This document shows positions 26,874 through 35,594 of a stretch of DNA of 62,515 nt, one piece after another. Below the pieces are notes generated by a model that had not been told where the DNA came from, did not search any database, and saw only the letters and a list, made by a program, of their open reading frames with translations. Origin of the DNA: an uncultured Ruminiclostridium sp. (lineage in GTDB: Bacteria > Bacillota > Clostridia > Oscillospirales > Ruminococcaceae); the NCBI GenBank assembly GCA_905235805.1, contig CAJOMV010000067.1:1-62515 (forward strand), given 5' to 3'. How positions within the stretch are numbered: the first letter of the stretch is position 1; each line of letters begins with the position of its first letter. The translations under genes and the position numbers were made by a program.

Positions 26874-27761
26874 ATGAGCAAATTTATCCTGTCATGCGAA
26901 TCTACCGTGGATCTCCCATACAGCTACCTTGCGGAAAGAAATATCCCTGTTCTGTTCTATACCTACACCGTGGACGGCAAGCCCTACAAAGACGACCTCG
27001 GCAAGGATCCCGACTCTCTCCCGAATTACTACAAGCTGCTTGACGACGGTGCTATCCCCTCTACGTCGCAGATAAACGTATTTGAGTATCAAGAATTCTT
27101 CGAGGAGCAGCTGCAGAAGGGCGACCTGATACACGTCACGTTAAGCTCCGGTATCACAGGCTCTTACGCAAACGCCGTGACCGCGGCGGATAATCTCCGC
27201 GAGAAGTACCCTGACAGGAAAATATCTGTGATCGACTCCTACGGTGCGTCCTCCGGCTCCGGTATGCTGGTGGATACTGCCGCGGATATGCGGGACAACG
27301 ACAGCTCCTTCGAGGACGTGGAGCGGTGGATACTCAGCAACAGGCTCCATATACATCATCAGTTCTACTCGATCACAATGGACTATTTCAAGAGAAGCGG
27401 ACGGGTCTCGGGTCCTGCGGCGACTATCGCGACCATACTGAATATCTGCCCCATGATGCGCTTTGACAGTCAGGGACGTATCATCGCGTATGAGAAGGTA
27501 CGCGGCATAAAGAACGTTATCCGCAAGACCGCGGAGGCTATGCTGGAGCATGCAGACAACGGTGAAAGCTACACCGGAAAATGCTGGATAAGCCACTCGA
27601 ACTGCATCGACGCCGCAAATCAGCTCAAGGGCATGATAGTACAGGATTTCCGAAAGCTCCGCGCCGACGATATCAGGATTTTCGATATCGGCACGATCAT
27701 TGCTTCACACACGGGTCCCGGTACACTGGCACTGTTCTTCTTCGGAGATGAGAGAAAATAA
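26874..27761 (+). CDS. DegV-family fatty-acid-binding protein
   Basis: A 295-residue EDD-fold protein. DegV (FakB-like) proteins hold a fatty acid and present it to a fatty-acid kinase. Seen here: CESTVDLP near the start, PSTSQINVFEYQEFFEE (about 61), LSSGITGSYANAV (about 91), VIDSYGASSGSGM and the terminal THTGPGTLALFFFGDER, which match the family in order and spacing. GGAGG precedes the ATG. No FakA kinase gene is in the window. It is a one-gene unit between a consensus promoter and a strong hairpin. Confidence 0.95.
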   Translation: MSKFILSCESTVDLPYSYLAERNIPVLFYTYTVDGKPYKDDLGKDPDSLPNYYKLLDDGAIPSTSQINVFEYQEFFEEQLQKGDLIHVTLSSGITGSYANAVTAADNLREKYPDRKISVIDSYGASSGSGMLVDTAADMRDNDSSFEDVERWILSNRLHIHHQFYSITMDYFKRSGRVSGPAATIATILNICPMMRFDSQGRIIAYEKVRGIKNVIRKTAEAMLEHADNGESYTGKCWISHSNCIDAANQLKGMIVQDFRKLRADDIRIFDIGTIIASHTGPGTLALFFFGDERK

Positions 27762-27783
27762 AACAAAGCCGCATATAAAAATT

Positions 27784-27815
27784 GCCTCCCGGGCGGAAAT
27801 ATCCGCCCGGGAGGC
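27784..27815. terminator. Strong hairpin, bidirectional terminator
   Basis: A perfect 14-bp GC-rich stem (GCCTCCCGGGCGGA with TCCGCCCGGGAGGC) around AATA lies between the convergent DegV gene and the sortase-anchored protein gene. The T run is weak. Confidence 0.75.
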
Positions 27816-27849
27816 TTCGTCTTATCTGATGATCATAAATTCCTTTATT

Positions 27850-28473
27850 TTACTTTCTCTTTCTGGAGGCTATTACAGTGCCGGCTGCAACTGTCATTAC
27901 CGCTGCTGCCGCGAAGATGTCTGCTGTGCCTGTTGCGGGATTGCCGCCTGCCTGCGCTGTTGTGACTGCGGGAGCCGCGTCTTCAACGACTGCCGCTGTG
28001 GTCTCGGCTGCTGCGGGTGCAAGTGTCTCATCGTTTGAATATGTGATAGTGCCGAGTGTCACGCCGTGACCCATGAAAGCCATACCTGCTGTCTGAAGGT
28101 GCTCAAGCTCCGCTGCGGGGATAGTGAACTTCAGCTCGGTCTGTCCGGGCTCTACGGGATAAGAATCGCCGCCTTCGGAGAGCGCGGGACCTACGAGAGT
28201 ATCGATGAACGGCCAGCCCTCGTCGTTTATCATGGGCTTGATGCACCAGTAGTTATGTCCTTCCTTCTCTGCAAGGGACTCGTCAACTGTGAAGGTTACG
28301 GTGAATACGGAGTCGGTGGTCGCACCCTCGAATTCCTCGCCCGGTACTGTGATGCTTACGCTCCAGCCGGTCTTGAGGTCCTTGTTGAGGTCGTATGCCG
28401 CCGCGCTTACTGCGAATGCGGATACTGCCACTGCGGATGCTGCGATTGCTGCTAAGATCTTCTTGATGCTCAT
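27850..28473 (-). CDS. Small cell-wall-anchored surface protein with NPATG sorting signal
   Basis: A 207-residue secreted protein. The signal peptide is MSIKKILAAIAASAVAVSAF and cleavage probably falls after SAAA. The mature domain (about 30-150) is beta-rich, followed by an Ala/Thr-rich spacer. The C-terminus has the sorting pattern: NPATG, a hydrophobic segment and the basic tail ASRKRK. A sortase would cut at NPATG and link it to peptidoglycan. No sortase gene lies in the window. AAGGAAG precedes the start at 28473. Ligand and role are unknown. Confidence 0.88.
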   Translation of the reverse strand: MSIKKILAAIAASAVAVSAFAVSAAAYDLNKDLKTGWSVSITVPGEEFEGATTDSVFTVTFTVDESLAEKEGHNYWCIKPMINDEGWPFIDTLVGPALSEGGDSYPVEPGQTELKFTIPAAELEHLQTAGMAFMGHGVTLGTITYSNDETLAPAAAETTAAVVEDAAPAVTTAQAGGNPATGTADIFAAAAVMTVAAGTVIASRKRK

Positions 28474-28630
28474 AATTTTCTTCCTTTCACTGATCGTAAT
28501 TTTTCGGGTTTTTGTTCCCTTTCGGTAATTACAATATACCACAAAAAGGCGCATCAAAATATCAAAATCTTAACATCTATATCCCGAATTTAATCGATCC
28601 GGAATTTTTTTCACTGCAATAACAAGCTCA

Positions 28631-29425
28631 TTATTTATTACCATTCCTTTCCTCTTTGAGCTTTGCAGTATCATTTATACTCCTGTCACCCCAGCGTGTG
28701 CGGTAGAAACGTTCGCGGTACTCGCCGGGGGTAGTCTTGGTGAAGGTGCGGAAAACGTAGATGAAATGGCTCTCTGTGCCGAAGCCGAGATACTGTGAGA
28801 TATCCGTGCAGGGGTAATCGGAGAATTTGAGGAGGTTCTCCGCGGCTTCCACCTTCTTTCCGAGTATGTACTGTTTTATGGTGGTGCCTGTCTCCTTCTT
28901 GAAAAGCTTGGAAAGATACGGGGCGCTCAGTCCGGTTATATCCGCCAGATCGTCGAGCGTAATTTTGGAATGGAGATTGTCGTATATATAGTCGATACAG
29001 ACTATGACGGGACGGGAAAATACACGCTTTTCGTGGAGCTTGTTCATGTGGCGGACATAGGTCTCCACCACCTCCCTGTGTATCGCGTCTACCTCCGTCA
29101 ATGAATTGCACTTATCCACCCTCTGGATATAGATATCGCTCAGATTGTAGGCTTCCTCCATAGGAAGTCCGCCTTCGATACAGTAACGGGTGATAAACGC
29201 TATCGTAATGATAAGGTGGTATTTAAGATTGCGCACGGGATCATCGGAGAGCTTTCCTAAGCCCTCACTGTTCAGGGGCTTGAAAAGTCGCTTCGTTTCC
29301 TCGATGTTGCCCATTTTTACGCTCTGGTAGAACTCCATTTCGCGGTCGTAGGAGAGATGAGTGATCATGTACTCGCGGTTGCGGAATTCCATTTCTGAGA
29401 GCAGCTTTTTCATATCAGCAGGCAT
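28631..29425 (-). CDS. AraC-family transcriptional regulator
   Basis: A 264-residue regulator. The C-terminal 100 residues hold two helix-turn-helix motifs of the AraC type (ITLDDLADITGLSAPYLSKL and CTDISQYLGFGTESHF, ending in the FRTFTKTTPGEYRE consensus). The N-terminal half is helical and lacks a cupin sugar pocket. GGAGG precedes the ATG and the promoter lies at 29460-29488. It is divergent from a sugar-type solute-binding lipoprotein gene, which is the likely target. Confidence 0.93.
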   Translation of the reverse strand: MPADMKKLLSEMEFRNREYMITHLSYDREMEFYQSVKMGNIEETKRLFKPLNSEGLGKLSDDPVRNLKYHLIITIAFITRYCIEGGLPMEEAYNLSDIYIQRVDKCNSLTEVDAIHREVVETYVRHMNKLHEKRVFSRPVIVCIDYIYDNLHSKITLDDLADITGLSAPYLSKLFKKETGTTIKQYILGKKVEAAENLLKFSDYPCTDISQYLGFGTESHFIYVFRTFTKTTPGEYRERFYRTRWGDRSINDTAKLKEERNGNK

Positions 29426-29459
29426 ATTTCATTTCCTCCCGTATTGTTTTTATATCAAT

Positions 29460-29488
29460 AGTATAACATATTTCCGTAGGAAATGCAA
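29460..29488 (-). promoter_or_regulatory. Promoter of the AraC-type gene
   Basis: Minus-strand TTGCAT and TATACT separated by 17 bases. This shared intergenic region also drives the solute-binding protein gene. Confidence 0.65.
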
Positions 29489-29609
29489 CATTTTTTCGAA
29501 ACAAAAGTTAATTTTCCGATATTGCTTTTTCTTTTGCCGTGATATAATTACAGCATAGAGGCAGTGTACGCCTCATGTGTCCGTAATTATTACAGGAGGG
29601 AACAAAGCT

Positions 29610-31043
29610 ATGAAAACCAAGAAATTATTATCCGCCATACTCGCTCTTACCTGCGTCGTAACAGCAGGCTCCTGCGCGGGAGGAAGCTCCGACGGCGGCG
29701 CAAGACCCGAATCCGCGGCTCCGGCAGCTACAACAGCACCGGAAAGCACCACGACCACTACCCCGCCCGCTACGCTTAAGGAAGAGGATAAGGCAGTTAT
29801 CGAGCAGATAGAGACCGACCTGCCGGTACTTGAGAACGGCACAATCCGCCTTCTCGCGAACTTCGACCTCAACCCCGCTGCCGGCAAGCCAAAGGGCGTC
29901 GCTCTCGAGATGTTCGAGACAAAGTGCGGCGGCAAGGTCGAGTCGATACTCACATCGTGGGATTCCCGCTATGACAAGCTCTCCACAATGGTGCTCGCGG
30001 ACGATGCCCCCGATATGTTCAGCGCCGCTGACCTCGACATATTCCCCGGCAACGTCATAGACGGCAAGTTCCAGGCTATGGACGCTTATGTGGACTACGA
30101 TTCCGAGCTCTGGGCTCCCATGAAGCACGTCAACGATATGTTCAGCATAAAGGGCAAGCACTACATAGGCGCTACCTCCACAGATGTCGGCGTGGTGGTC
30201 ATCTACAACAAGAAGACAATTGAGGAAAACGGACTCCCCGACCCCGCACAGCTCCTCGCGGAGGGCAACTGGACATGGGATACGTTCTACGAGATGATGG
30301 AGAAATTCTGCGACCGCTCGCAGGAGAAGTTCGGCATTGACGGCTGGGAATTCGAGAACGCTTTCGCCGTGACCTCCGGCGTTCCTTATGTTGACTACAA
30401 CGGCAGTGAGCTTGTCAGCAACCTCACCCACCCGAGCATCGTAAAGGTGCAGGAATATATGCTCAATCTTAAGAGAAACGACATTCCCGTGCCGAAGGGC
30501 GAATACGCGTGGACGGTACACCCCGAAAAGATAGCTACCGGCAAGACACTGTTCTATCCGCAGGGCTCATACGTTCTCTTTGAACCCGACAACAAGGCTG
30601 TGTTCGGTGAACCCGACGAGGTAATGTTCGTGCCTATGCCCAAATGCACAGATGCCGACGCTTACTACCTGCCCAGCATAATCAATGGTTACTCGATACC
30701 AGTGGGCGCGAAGAACCCCGAGGGCGTTGCCGCTTACCTCAACTGCGAGATGATATGCCGCGACAGCGAGGAAGTACGAGCTATAGAAGAAAATCAGGTA
30801 TTCGAGGACTACGGCTGGACACAGGAGATGTATGATATGCTCCTCACCACCCGTGAGCTTACGGAAGAGCACCCCGTATTCGAATACTTCAAGGCTGTCA
30901 ACGACGACGTTTATGACTGCGTCCTGAACCCCTCAAAGGAATCCTACAATCAGGGAATTCCGTGGTCGCAGACAGTCGAGGAGATCAAGTTCGAGCTCCA
31001 GGCACTGCTTGACGCAGCCAATGAAAAACTCCGCAACATCTGA
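29610..31043 (+). CDS. Extracellular solute-binding lipoprotein (sugar ABC family 1)
   Basis: A 477-residue lipoprotein. The signal MKTKKLLSAILALTCVVTAG ends at Cys in GSCAGG, followed by a Thr/Pro/Ala-rich spacer and a binding domain of the family 1 sugar type (YDKLSTMVLADDAPDMFSA, ADLDIFPG, TDVGVVVIYNKKTIEENGLP, GNWTWDTFYEMMEKF). It would capture a sugar or oligosaccharide outside the membrane. GGAGGG lies nine bases before the ATG. The usual two permease genes and an ATPase are absent, so it either works with a distant transporter or acts as a receptor. The divergent AraC-type regulator probably controls it. Confidence 0.93.
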   Translation: MKTKKLLSAILALTCVVTAGSCAGGSSDGGARPESAAPAATTAPESTTTTTPPATLKEEDKAVIEQIETDLPVLENGTIRLLANFDLNPAAGKPKGVALEMFETKCGGKVESILTSWDSRYDKLSTMVLADDAPDMFSAADLDIFPGNVIDGKFQAMDAYVDYDSELWAPMKHVNDMFSIKGKHYIGATSTDVGVVVIYNKKTIEENGLPDPAQLLAEGNWTWDTFYEMMEKFCDRSQEKFGIDGWEFENAFAVTSGVPYVDYNGSELVSNLTHPSIVKVQEYMLNLKRNDIPVPKGEYAWTVHPEKIATGKTLFYPQGSYVLFEPDNKAVFGEPDEVMFVPMPKCTDADAYYLPSIINGYSIPVGAKNPEGVAAYLNCEMICRDSEEVRAIEENQVFEDYGWTQEMYDMLLTTRELTEEHPVFEYFKAVNDDVYDCVLNPSKESYNQGIPWSQTVEEIKFELQALLDAANEKLRNI

Positions 31044-31072
31044 TCTTTGATCGTATTTTGTTCCCCGAAAAG

Positions 31073-31106
31073 ACCGCCGGACGCGAAAGCGCCCGACGGT
31101 TTTTTC
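31073..31106. terminator. Terminator after the solute-binding protein gene
   Basis: An imperfect stem (ACCGCCGGACGC with GCGCCCGACGGT) around a GAAA loop, followed by T6. It sits between convergent genes. Confidence 0.8.
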
Positions 31107-31120
31107 TTGCGGAGAAAGGG

Positions 31121-33412
31121 TCATTCCCTCTCCCCATATATATTCGCTCCGCCGCGAAGATTGGCGGTCTCGGTGTCGGCGTAGGGGGCTGCCGACCATA
31201 TCTCCGCCGCACGCGCGGTGTTGCTTTCGGTAATGGGATAGAAGGAATAGTCCGTTGCGTTGCTCCTCCTGTAAACGACAAGGTAGTACCTCTCGTCTTC
31301 GTTATAGTAAGACTTCTCGGCGGTATATTCCATAAGCTCCACAAATTCGGGTGAGTCGGCGGACAGCCTGTGCATGGCGGTCTCCTGCGTATTGAATAAC
31401 ATATCCCGGAAATCATACGAAGCGGACTGCAGGGTAAGTGTGCTGCCGAGCTTCTGTATTACGGTGGCTTTCACTATGAACGCAAGGTCTCCCGAATACT
31501 CCGCCTCCGGGAACAGGTCTATGCCGTGCTCCCGCATGAGCGTCACAGTCCTTGTGAAGAACGGATATACAGGAAAGCTCTGTTCGTCGTAGCCCGCAGC
31601 GCTTATCCCGCTTGCCGGGTCCTTCGGATACTCTGTTGTGAAACGGATATACAGATATTCCGGCGAACGGTACGGGGTGAGGTAGATATCGTCAAAGGTC
31701 ACTTCCGCCGCGTCCGCCTGCATTGCCGCAAACAGCTCGTCAATATCCACATCGGACTGTATTATATCCTGTCTTGTACCGCCGTTTTTATATATGAATG
31801 CAAATTCACCATTGGCATTCAGCTCGTACTTTTCCCAGCGATATTCGCTTGTAAGATAGGTATATTCATAATTCTTCTCACGGACATACTTCTCCTTGAA
31901 GCCGTATTTGAAATACAGCGCGTACAGGCTGTCGATATAGCTGTCGTCTACCATATAGTCACGGTAAGATATGTTACTTCCTCCGCTCTTATAGTTTATG
32001 GCGACATGAGGTCCGTCGATACGCTTTGAAAGCCGGTTATACTCGGGATACGGGCGTTCTTCAAGTATACGCTCGTGCAGCTTTACAGCCTCGTCATACG
32101 GTACGGTAAAGGACATACAGTCACCGTAATTGACGAAATCAATGACTACGCTGTCCGCTTCGGTGGAAGAGGGGATATATTTCCAGTAGCCGAAGCCCTC
32201 CGTGAACATGGCTCCGGCGCATATCCCGAAGCACAGCCCCGCAGTCACGACGAAACGTAACGCTGTGAACGGGAGCTCCTTCAGCTTTCCTCCCCCTAAG
32301 ATCTCCGCAACAATCAGGATAATCAGCGAGGTAAGCAGCCACAGCACAACGAAAACGCTTGTGTCGTATGTCACCCCATAGCCGCCGAAAAGCCTGTACA
32401 GACTGAAATATTCCGCAAGCTGCGGAGACAGTATGCGAAGAGCGAAGAACGCTGTCGCAGCCATAATATACAGCGCCGTGAAGCCGTGGCGGGCATACTT
32501 ATAGACGAACGGCTCACCGGTGCGCTCGTTGCGGCGATGCTTCTGCACAAAATATGCTCCGGCGCAAAGTGCGGCAAGATACACCGTGATGAACAGATAT
32601 CCCCACGGGGTACGGTTCATAAGAGAGTGCATATCCCCGTAGCCTACCGCCATGACGTATCCGAAGGGCGAGAGCAGAGTGAACAGCGTCATATCCCCGA
32701 CCGCTACAGAATCCGACGCGCCGTAGGAATTGCCTACCGCGAGAAACCACAGAACAAACGTTATGACCGGTACCGTGACCTGTACGAACGCTATCATCAT
32801 GAACGCTATCGGAGTGCGCCCGCAGAAGCTGATAACGAACAGTGACATAAAGAGCAGCATAAGCGCGACAACAATAAACAGCAGGATCGTCGAGTCTATC
32901 CTGTCGCAGTACTTGATAGGCTGGGGGATAACGTCCGGTCCCCAGAACTCCGAAAAGTCTATACTGCGGACATGAAGCACCACAGCCTCTCCTATCCCGC
33001 ACGCCGCGAGTATCGGGACAAACTGCGCCGTCAGCACGGCGAGCAGGTCGCCGAAGAAGCGCTGGGTGTGCGTTACCGGGAGCACCATATCCATGTTGAC
33101 ATACTTTTTCCTGTGCAGATACCGGAACCCTTCGAGAAGTATCAGCACCATAACGAGCAGACAGCATGCCGCACCCACAAGGAATATCTTCCACCCGAGG
33201 TCGGTGCAGAGATTGCGAAAGGTCTCGTAGGTGCCGCTTTCAAGCTCCTCGTAATTTATCGTCGCGTAAGCATACCTTTCCACTAATACCGAATACAGCG
33301 GGAACGTCAGAAGTGAGAAGAACCCGAGCAGTATCATAAGATATTTCAGCCGTCCGAGACGGTACAGGTAGTATTGCAGAAATCTGTTATTCGTCGAGCT
33401 TTGAGCCGTCAT
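31121..33412 (-). CDS. ABC transporter membrane protein (large permease of a GntR/YtrA-type operon)
   Basis: A 763-residue membrane protein. About ten hydrophobic helices occupy residues 25-430 (for example YLMILLGFFSLLTFPLYSVL and IFLVGAACCLLVMVLILL), and the last 330 residues form an external or peripheral domain with many Tyr and acidic residues. This fits large permeases encoded after a YtrA-type GntR regulator and ATPase. I chose the start at 33412 because GGAGGG lies eight bases upstream. It overlaps the ATPase gene by 26 bp. The substrate is unknown; related systems respond to envelope stress or peptide antibiotics. Confidence 0.85.
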   Translation of the reverse strand: MTAQSSTNNRFLQYYLYRLGRLKYLMILLGFFSLLTFPLYSVLVERYAYATINYEELESGTYETFRNLCTDLGWKIFLVGAACCLLVMVLILLEGFRYLHRKKYVNMDMVLPVTHTQRFFGDLLAVLTAQFVPILAACGIGEAVVLHVRSIDFSEFWGPDVIPQPIKYCDRIDSTILLFIVVALMLLFMSLFVISFCGRTPIAFMMIAFVQVTVPVITFVLWFLAVGNSYGASDSVAVGDMTLFTLLSPFGYVMAVGYGDMHSLMNRTPWGYLFITVYLAALCAGAYFVQKHRRNERTGEPFVYKYARHGFTALYIMAATAFFALRILSPQLAEYFSLYRLFGGYGVTYDTSVFVVLWLLTSLIILIVAEILGGGKLKELPFTALRFVVTAGLCFGICAGAMFTEGFGYWKYIPSSTEADSVVIDFVNYGDCMSFTVPYDEAVKLHERILEERPYPEYNRLSKRIDGPHVAINYKSGGSNISYRDYMVDDSYIDSLYALYFKYGFKEKYVREKNYEYTYLTSEYRWEKYELNANGEFAFIYKNGGTRQDIIQSDVDIDELFAAMQADAAEVTFDDIYLTPYRSPEYLYIRFTTEYPKDPASGISAAGYDEQSFPVYPFFTRTVTLMREHGIDLFPEAEYSGDLAFIVKATVIQKLGSTLTLQSASYDFRDMLFNTQETAMHRLSADSPEFVELMEYTAEKSYYNEDERYYLVVYRRSNATDYSFYPITESNTARAAEIWSAAPYADTETANLRGGANIYGERE

Positions 33413-34286
33413 AACCCACACCCTCCATTTCATACACAAATATCTCTTTCAGCGAGAGCTTCATAAGGTCGCAGAGCTTCGGGGACAGCTTCTCTGCCGC
33501 AGCACGCGCCTTCTCCGCCCCTCCGCGGGCTATTATCTCCGTAAGGCTTCCGCTCTTGCCTATGTGCAGTACCTCAAGCTCCGGAAAATCGCTGATTGTC
33601 ACGTCACGGTCGAATGCCGCGCGTACCTTCACAAGGTCGCTCTTCACGCTGTCGAGCTCGCAGTCGAACAGCACCTTACCCGCGTGCAGCAATCCCACAC
33701 GGTCACAGAATTCGTCTATCTCGCTGAGATTATGTGACGAGAACACGACGGTAAGATTATTGTCGAGCATTTCGTCTATCAGGATATTCTTGACTATCGT
33801 GCGCATGGTCTGGTCGAGCCCGTCGAAAGCCTCATCTATGAACAGATAGTCCGCTTTGCATGCCACACCGCTTATAACCACAGCCTGCCGCTTCATGCCC
33901 TTTGAGAATGTATGCGTTTTCCTTTCCGTCGGAAGTCCTACAGTCTGTACCAGCTTATCGAACAGGGCACTGTCGAATTTCGGGTAAAATCTGCTGTAAT
34001 ACCGCTTCATATCCTTCATCGTCATATCCGAGAACTGCACTGTCTCGTCGTCCACAAAGAACAGTCTCTCCTTTACGGCAGGATCGTCCCATACACTTTT
34101 CCCGTCAACGAGCACTTCACCGGACGTAGTGCGATAAATACCGCCAAGCAGCTTCAGCAGCGTGGATTTTCCCGCGGCGTTCGAGCCCAGAAGCCCGTAT
34201 GAACAGCCCTCGGGTATGGTCAGCGAGACATGGTCTATCGCCCTGTTTTCGCCGTAATCCATTACGCAGTCTTTTATTTCTATCAT
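33387..34286 (-). CDS. ABC transporter ATP-binding protein
   Basis: A 299-residue ATPase with Walker A GSNAAGKST, the degenerate signature TFSKGMKRQ, Walker B YLFIDEAFDGLD and switch His in FSSHNLSE. The C-terminal 80 residues are a regulatory extension common in YtrB/EcsA-type subunits. Its ATG overlaps the stop of the GntR gene (ATGA), so the two are translationally coupled. The permease gene follows with an overlap. Confidence 0.94.
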   Translation of the reverse strand: MIEIKDCVMDYGENRAIDHVSLTIPEGCSYGLLGSNAAGKSTLLKLLGGIYRTTSGEVLVDGKSVWDDPAVKERLFFVDDETVQFSDMTMKDMKRYYSRFYPKFDSALFDKLVQTVGLPTERKTHTFSKGMKRQAVVISGVACKADYLFIDEAFDGLDQTMRTIVKNILIDEMLDNNLTVVFSSHNLSEIDEFCDRVGLLHAGKVLFDCELDSVKSDLVKVRAAFDRDVTISDFPELEVLHIGKSGSLTEIIARGGAEKARAAAEKLSPKLCDLMKLSLKEIFVYEMEGVGYDGSKLDE

Positions 34287-34660
34287 TGTCCTTCTCCCTT
34301 CTTTCCCCATATCTCATTCACCAGATCATGCGCCTCCTCACAGGTAACTCCCGTCTCTGCAGCCTTTTCCATTGCCGCTTTCAGTGCGTCGGCAGCGTCC
34401 TTTTTCACCGCTTCGGCTGCCTTTCCGTCCGGCGCGACATAGCTCCCCTTTGCCGGAAGCGAGTATATGAGCCCGCTTTTTTCGAGGGCTGCGTACGCTT
34501 TCTGCACGGTATTGGGGTTTACTCCGAGAGCCTTCGCGGTCTCGCGCACCGCGGGGAGCTTTTCGTCGGGAGCGAGAACGCCGAGTGAGATGAGGCGCGC
34601 CACTTCACTGCATATCTGCTCGTGTATGCTCATATTCCCGTCAAGCTTTATCTCAAACAA
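34283..34660 (-). CDS. GntR-family regulator, YtrA subfamily
   Basis: A 125-residue short GntR regulator with a TTG start and AAAGGAGG seven bases upstream. The winged helix covers 10-75 (SIHEQICSEVARLISLGVL, LPAVRETAKALGVNPNTVQK), and the short helical tail replaces an effector domain, as in YtrA proteins. These repress their own ABC operon. It sits 29 bp after the VanZ-like gene with no clear promoter between, so it probably belongs to a VanZ-GntR-ATPase-permease operon and could bind the twin dyads at 35424-35491. Confidence 0.92.
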   Translation of the reverse strand: MFEIKLDGNMSIHEQICSEVARLISLGVLAPDEKLPAVRETAKALGVNPNTVQKAYAALEKSGLIYSLPAKGSYVAPDGKAAEAVKKDAADALKAAMEKAAETGVTCEEAHDLVNEIWGKKGEGQ

Positions 34661-34689
34661 ACCGACACCTCCTTTAAAATATGTCTATG

Positions 34690-35397
34690 TCATAATATTG
34701 GGTCGTTTTTACTGATCTGATATACAGATGTCCTGCCTTTTTCCGTAAATCCAGGAAATATCTTTTTGAACAGCAAATACAGTATATATCCCAAAGCGGC
34801 ACCAAGAGTATTACAGATAAGGTCGTCCATTTCACACGACCGCCCTATGAAGAACTGAATGAACTCAATCAGAAAGCTCAATGAAAAGCCTGTCAATACC
34901 GTTTTAATGAATGTCGTTTGTTTACCCAGAAACGGCAATGCAGATCCTAAAGGTACGAATAACAGGATATTCAGCAGTAAATGCGGAAGAAACGCCCTCG
35001 CTTCAAGCAAAATCCATTCGTGATGCCCATTCAGTATATATCGCAGAATTTCAGGAATCACTATTATTTCTCCGAAACGGCCCGATATAATGTCTTTAAA
35101 AGGATCCAGCCCGACTATGAGGCATTCCCAGAAGTGCATCCAGAATCCCGTCGGAGAAAGAACAAGACACAGCAGAGCACAGGACCAGCAGACTGTCAAA
35201 AGTCTGATCGTCTCGTTTAAATGTGCCTTTCTGCGTATGGTTCCGAATTCATCTCCGAGCTTTTTCTTATGGAATATCAGTCTTGACAGCCAATATATAA
35301 AAGTTATCAGGATTATAAAAGGCAAAGCGAATATTACTGTATCAAAATCGCCTGTATGGAGATAGATCCATAATATAAAATCACTAACACTTTTCAC
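34690..35397 (-). CDS. VanZ-family membrane protein
   Basis: A 235-residue integral membrane protein with a GTG start (AGAGG six bases upstream). Five hydrophobic helices are visible (first at about 20-40; then TVCWSCALLCLVLSP, LPHLLLNILLFVPLGSALPF, a helix at about 167-185 and ALGYILYLLFKKIF). The NILLFVPLG and EFIQFFIGRSCEMDDLICNT stretches mark the VanZ family, some members of which lower teicoplanin or lipoglycopeptide susceptibility. It is the first gene behind a promoter framed by two identical dyads. Confidence 0.9.
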   Translation of the reverse strand: MKSVSDFILWIYLHTGDFDTVIFALPFIILITFIYWLSRLIFHKKKLGDEFGTIRRKAHLNETIRLLTVCWSCALLCLVLSPTGFWMHFWECLIVGLDPFKDIISGRFGEIIVIPEILRYILNGHHEWILLEARAFLPHLLLNILLFVPLGSALPFLGKQTTFIKTVLTGFSLSFLIEFIQFFIGRSCEMDDLICNTLGAALGYILYLLFKKIFPGFTEKGRTSVYQISKNDPIL

Positions 35398-35423
35398 AAT
35401 ATACCTCTGTTCTGCCTAAGCTA

Positions 35424-35491
35424 AACTGTACTACTCTCACTGGTACAGTTGTAGTATAGCACAAAACTGTACCATTGTCAATAGTACAGTT
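35424..35491. promoter_or_regulatory. Promoter flanked by twin operators (AACTGTAC-N11-GTACAGTT)
   Basis: Two copies of the same 27-bp dyad lie at 35424-35450 and 35465-35491, centres 41 bp apart. On the minus strand TTGACA falls inside the N11 of the upstream dyad, TATACT lies between the dyads after a 17-base spacer, and the second dyad covers the transcription start. A dimeric repressor bound at both would close the promoter. The co-encoded GntR/YtrA-type regulator is the best candidate. Confidence 0.8.
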
Positions 35492-35529
35492 GAAATTTTT
35501 TCAAAAAATTTTTTCAGAAAACGCGAAAA

Positions 35530-35562
35530 GCCCGCTGTTATCATTAACAGCGGGCTATCCGT
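35530..35562 (-). terminator. Terminator after the GH16 gene
   Basis: GCCCGCTGTTA pairs with TAACAGCGGGC around a 4-base loop. On the minus strand it is followed by TTTTC. It lies about 40 bases after the GH16 stop. Confidence 0.8.
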
Positions 35563-35594
35563 TATGGTTGTCTCCTCTATTTTTTCTATCTCTG

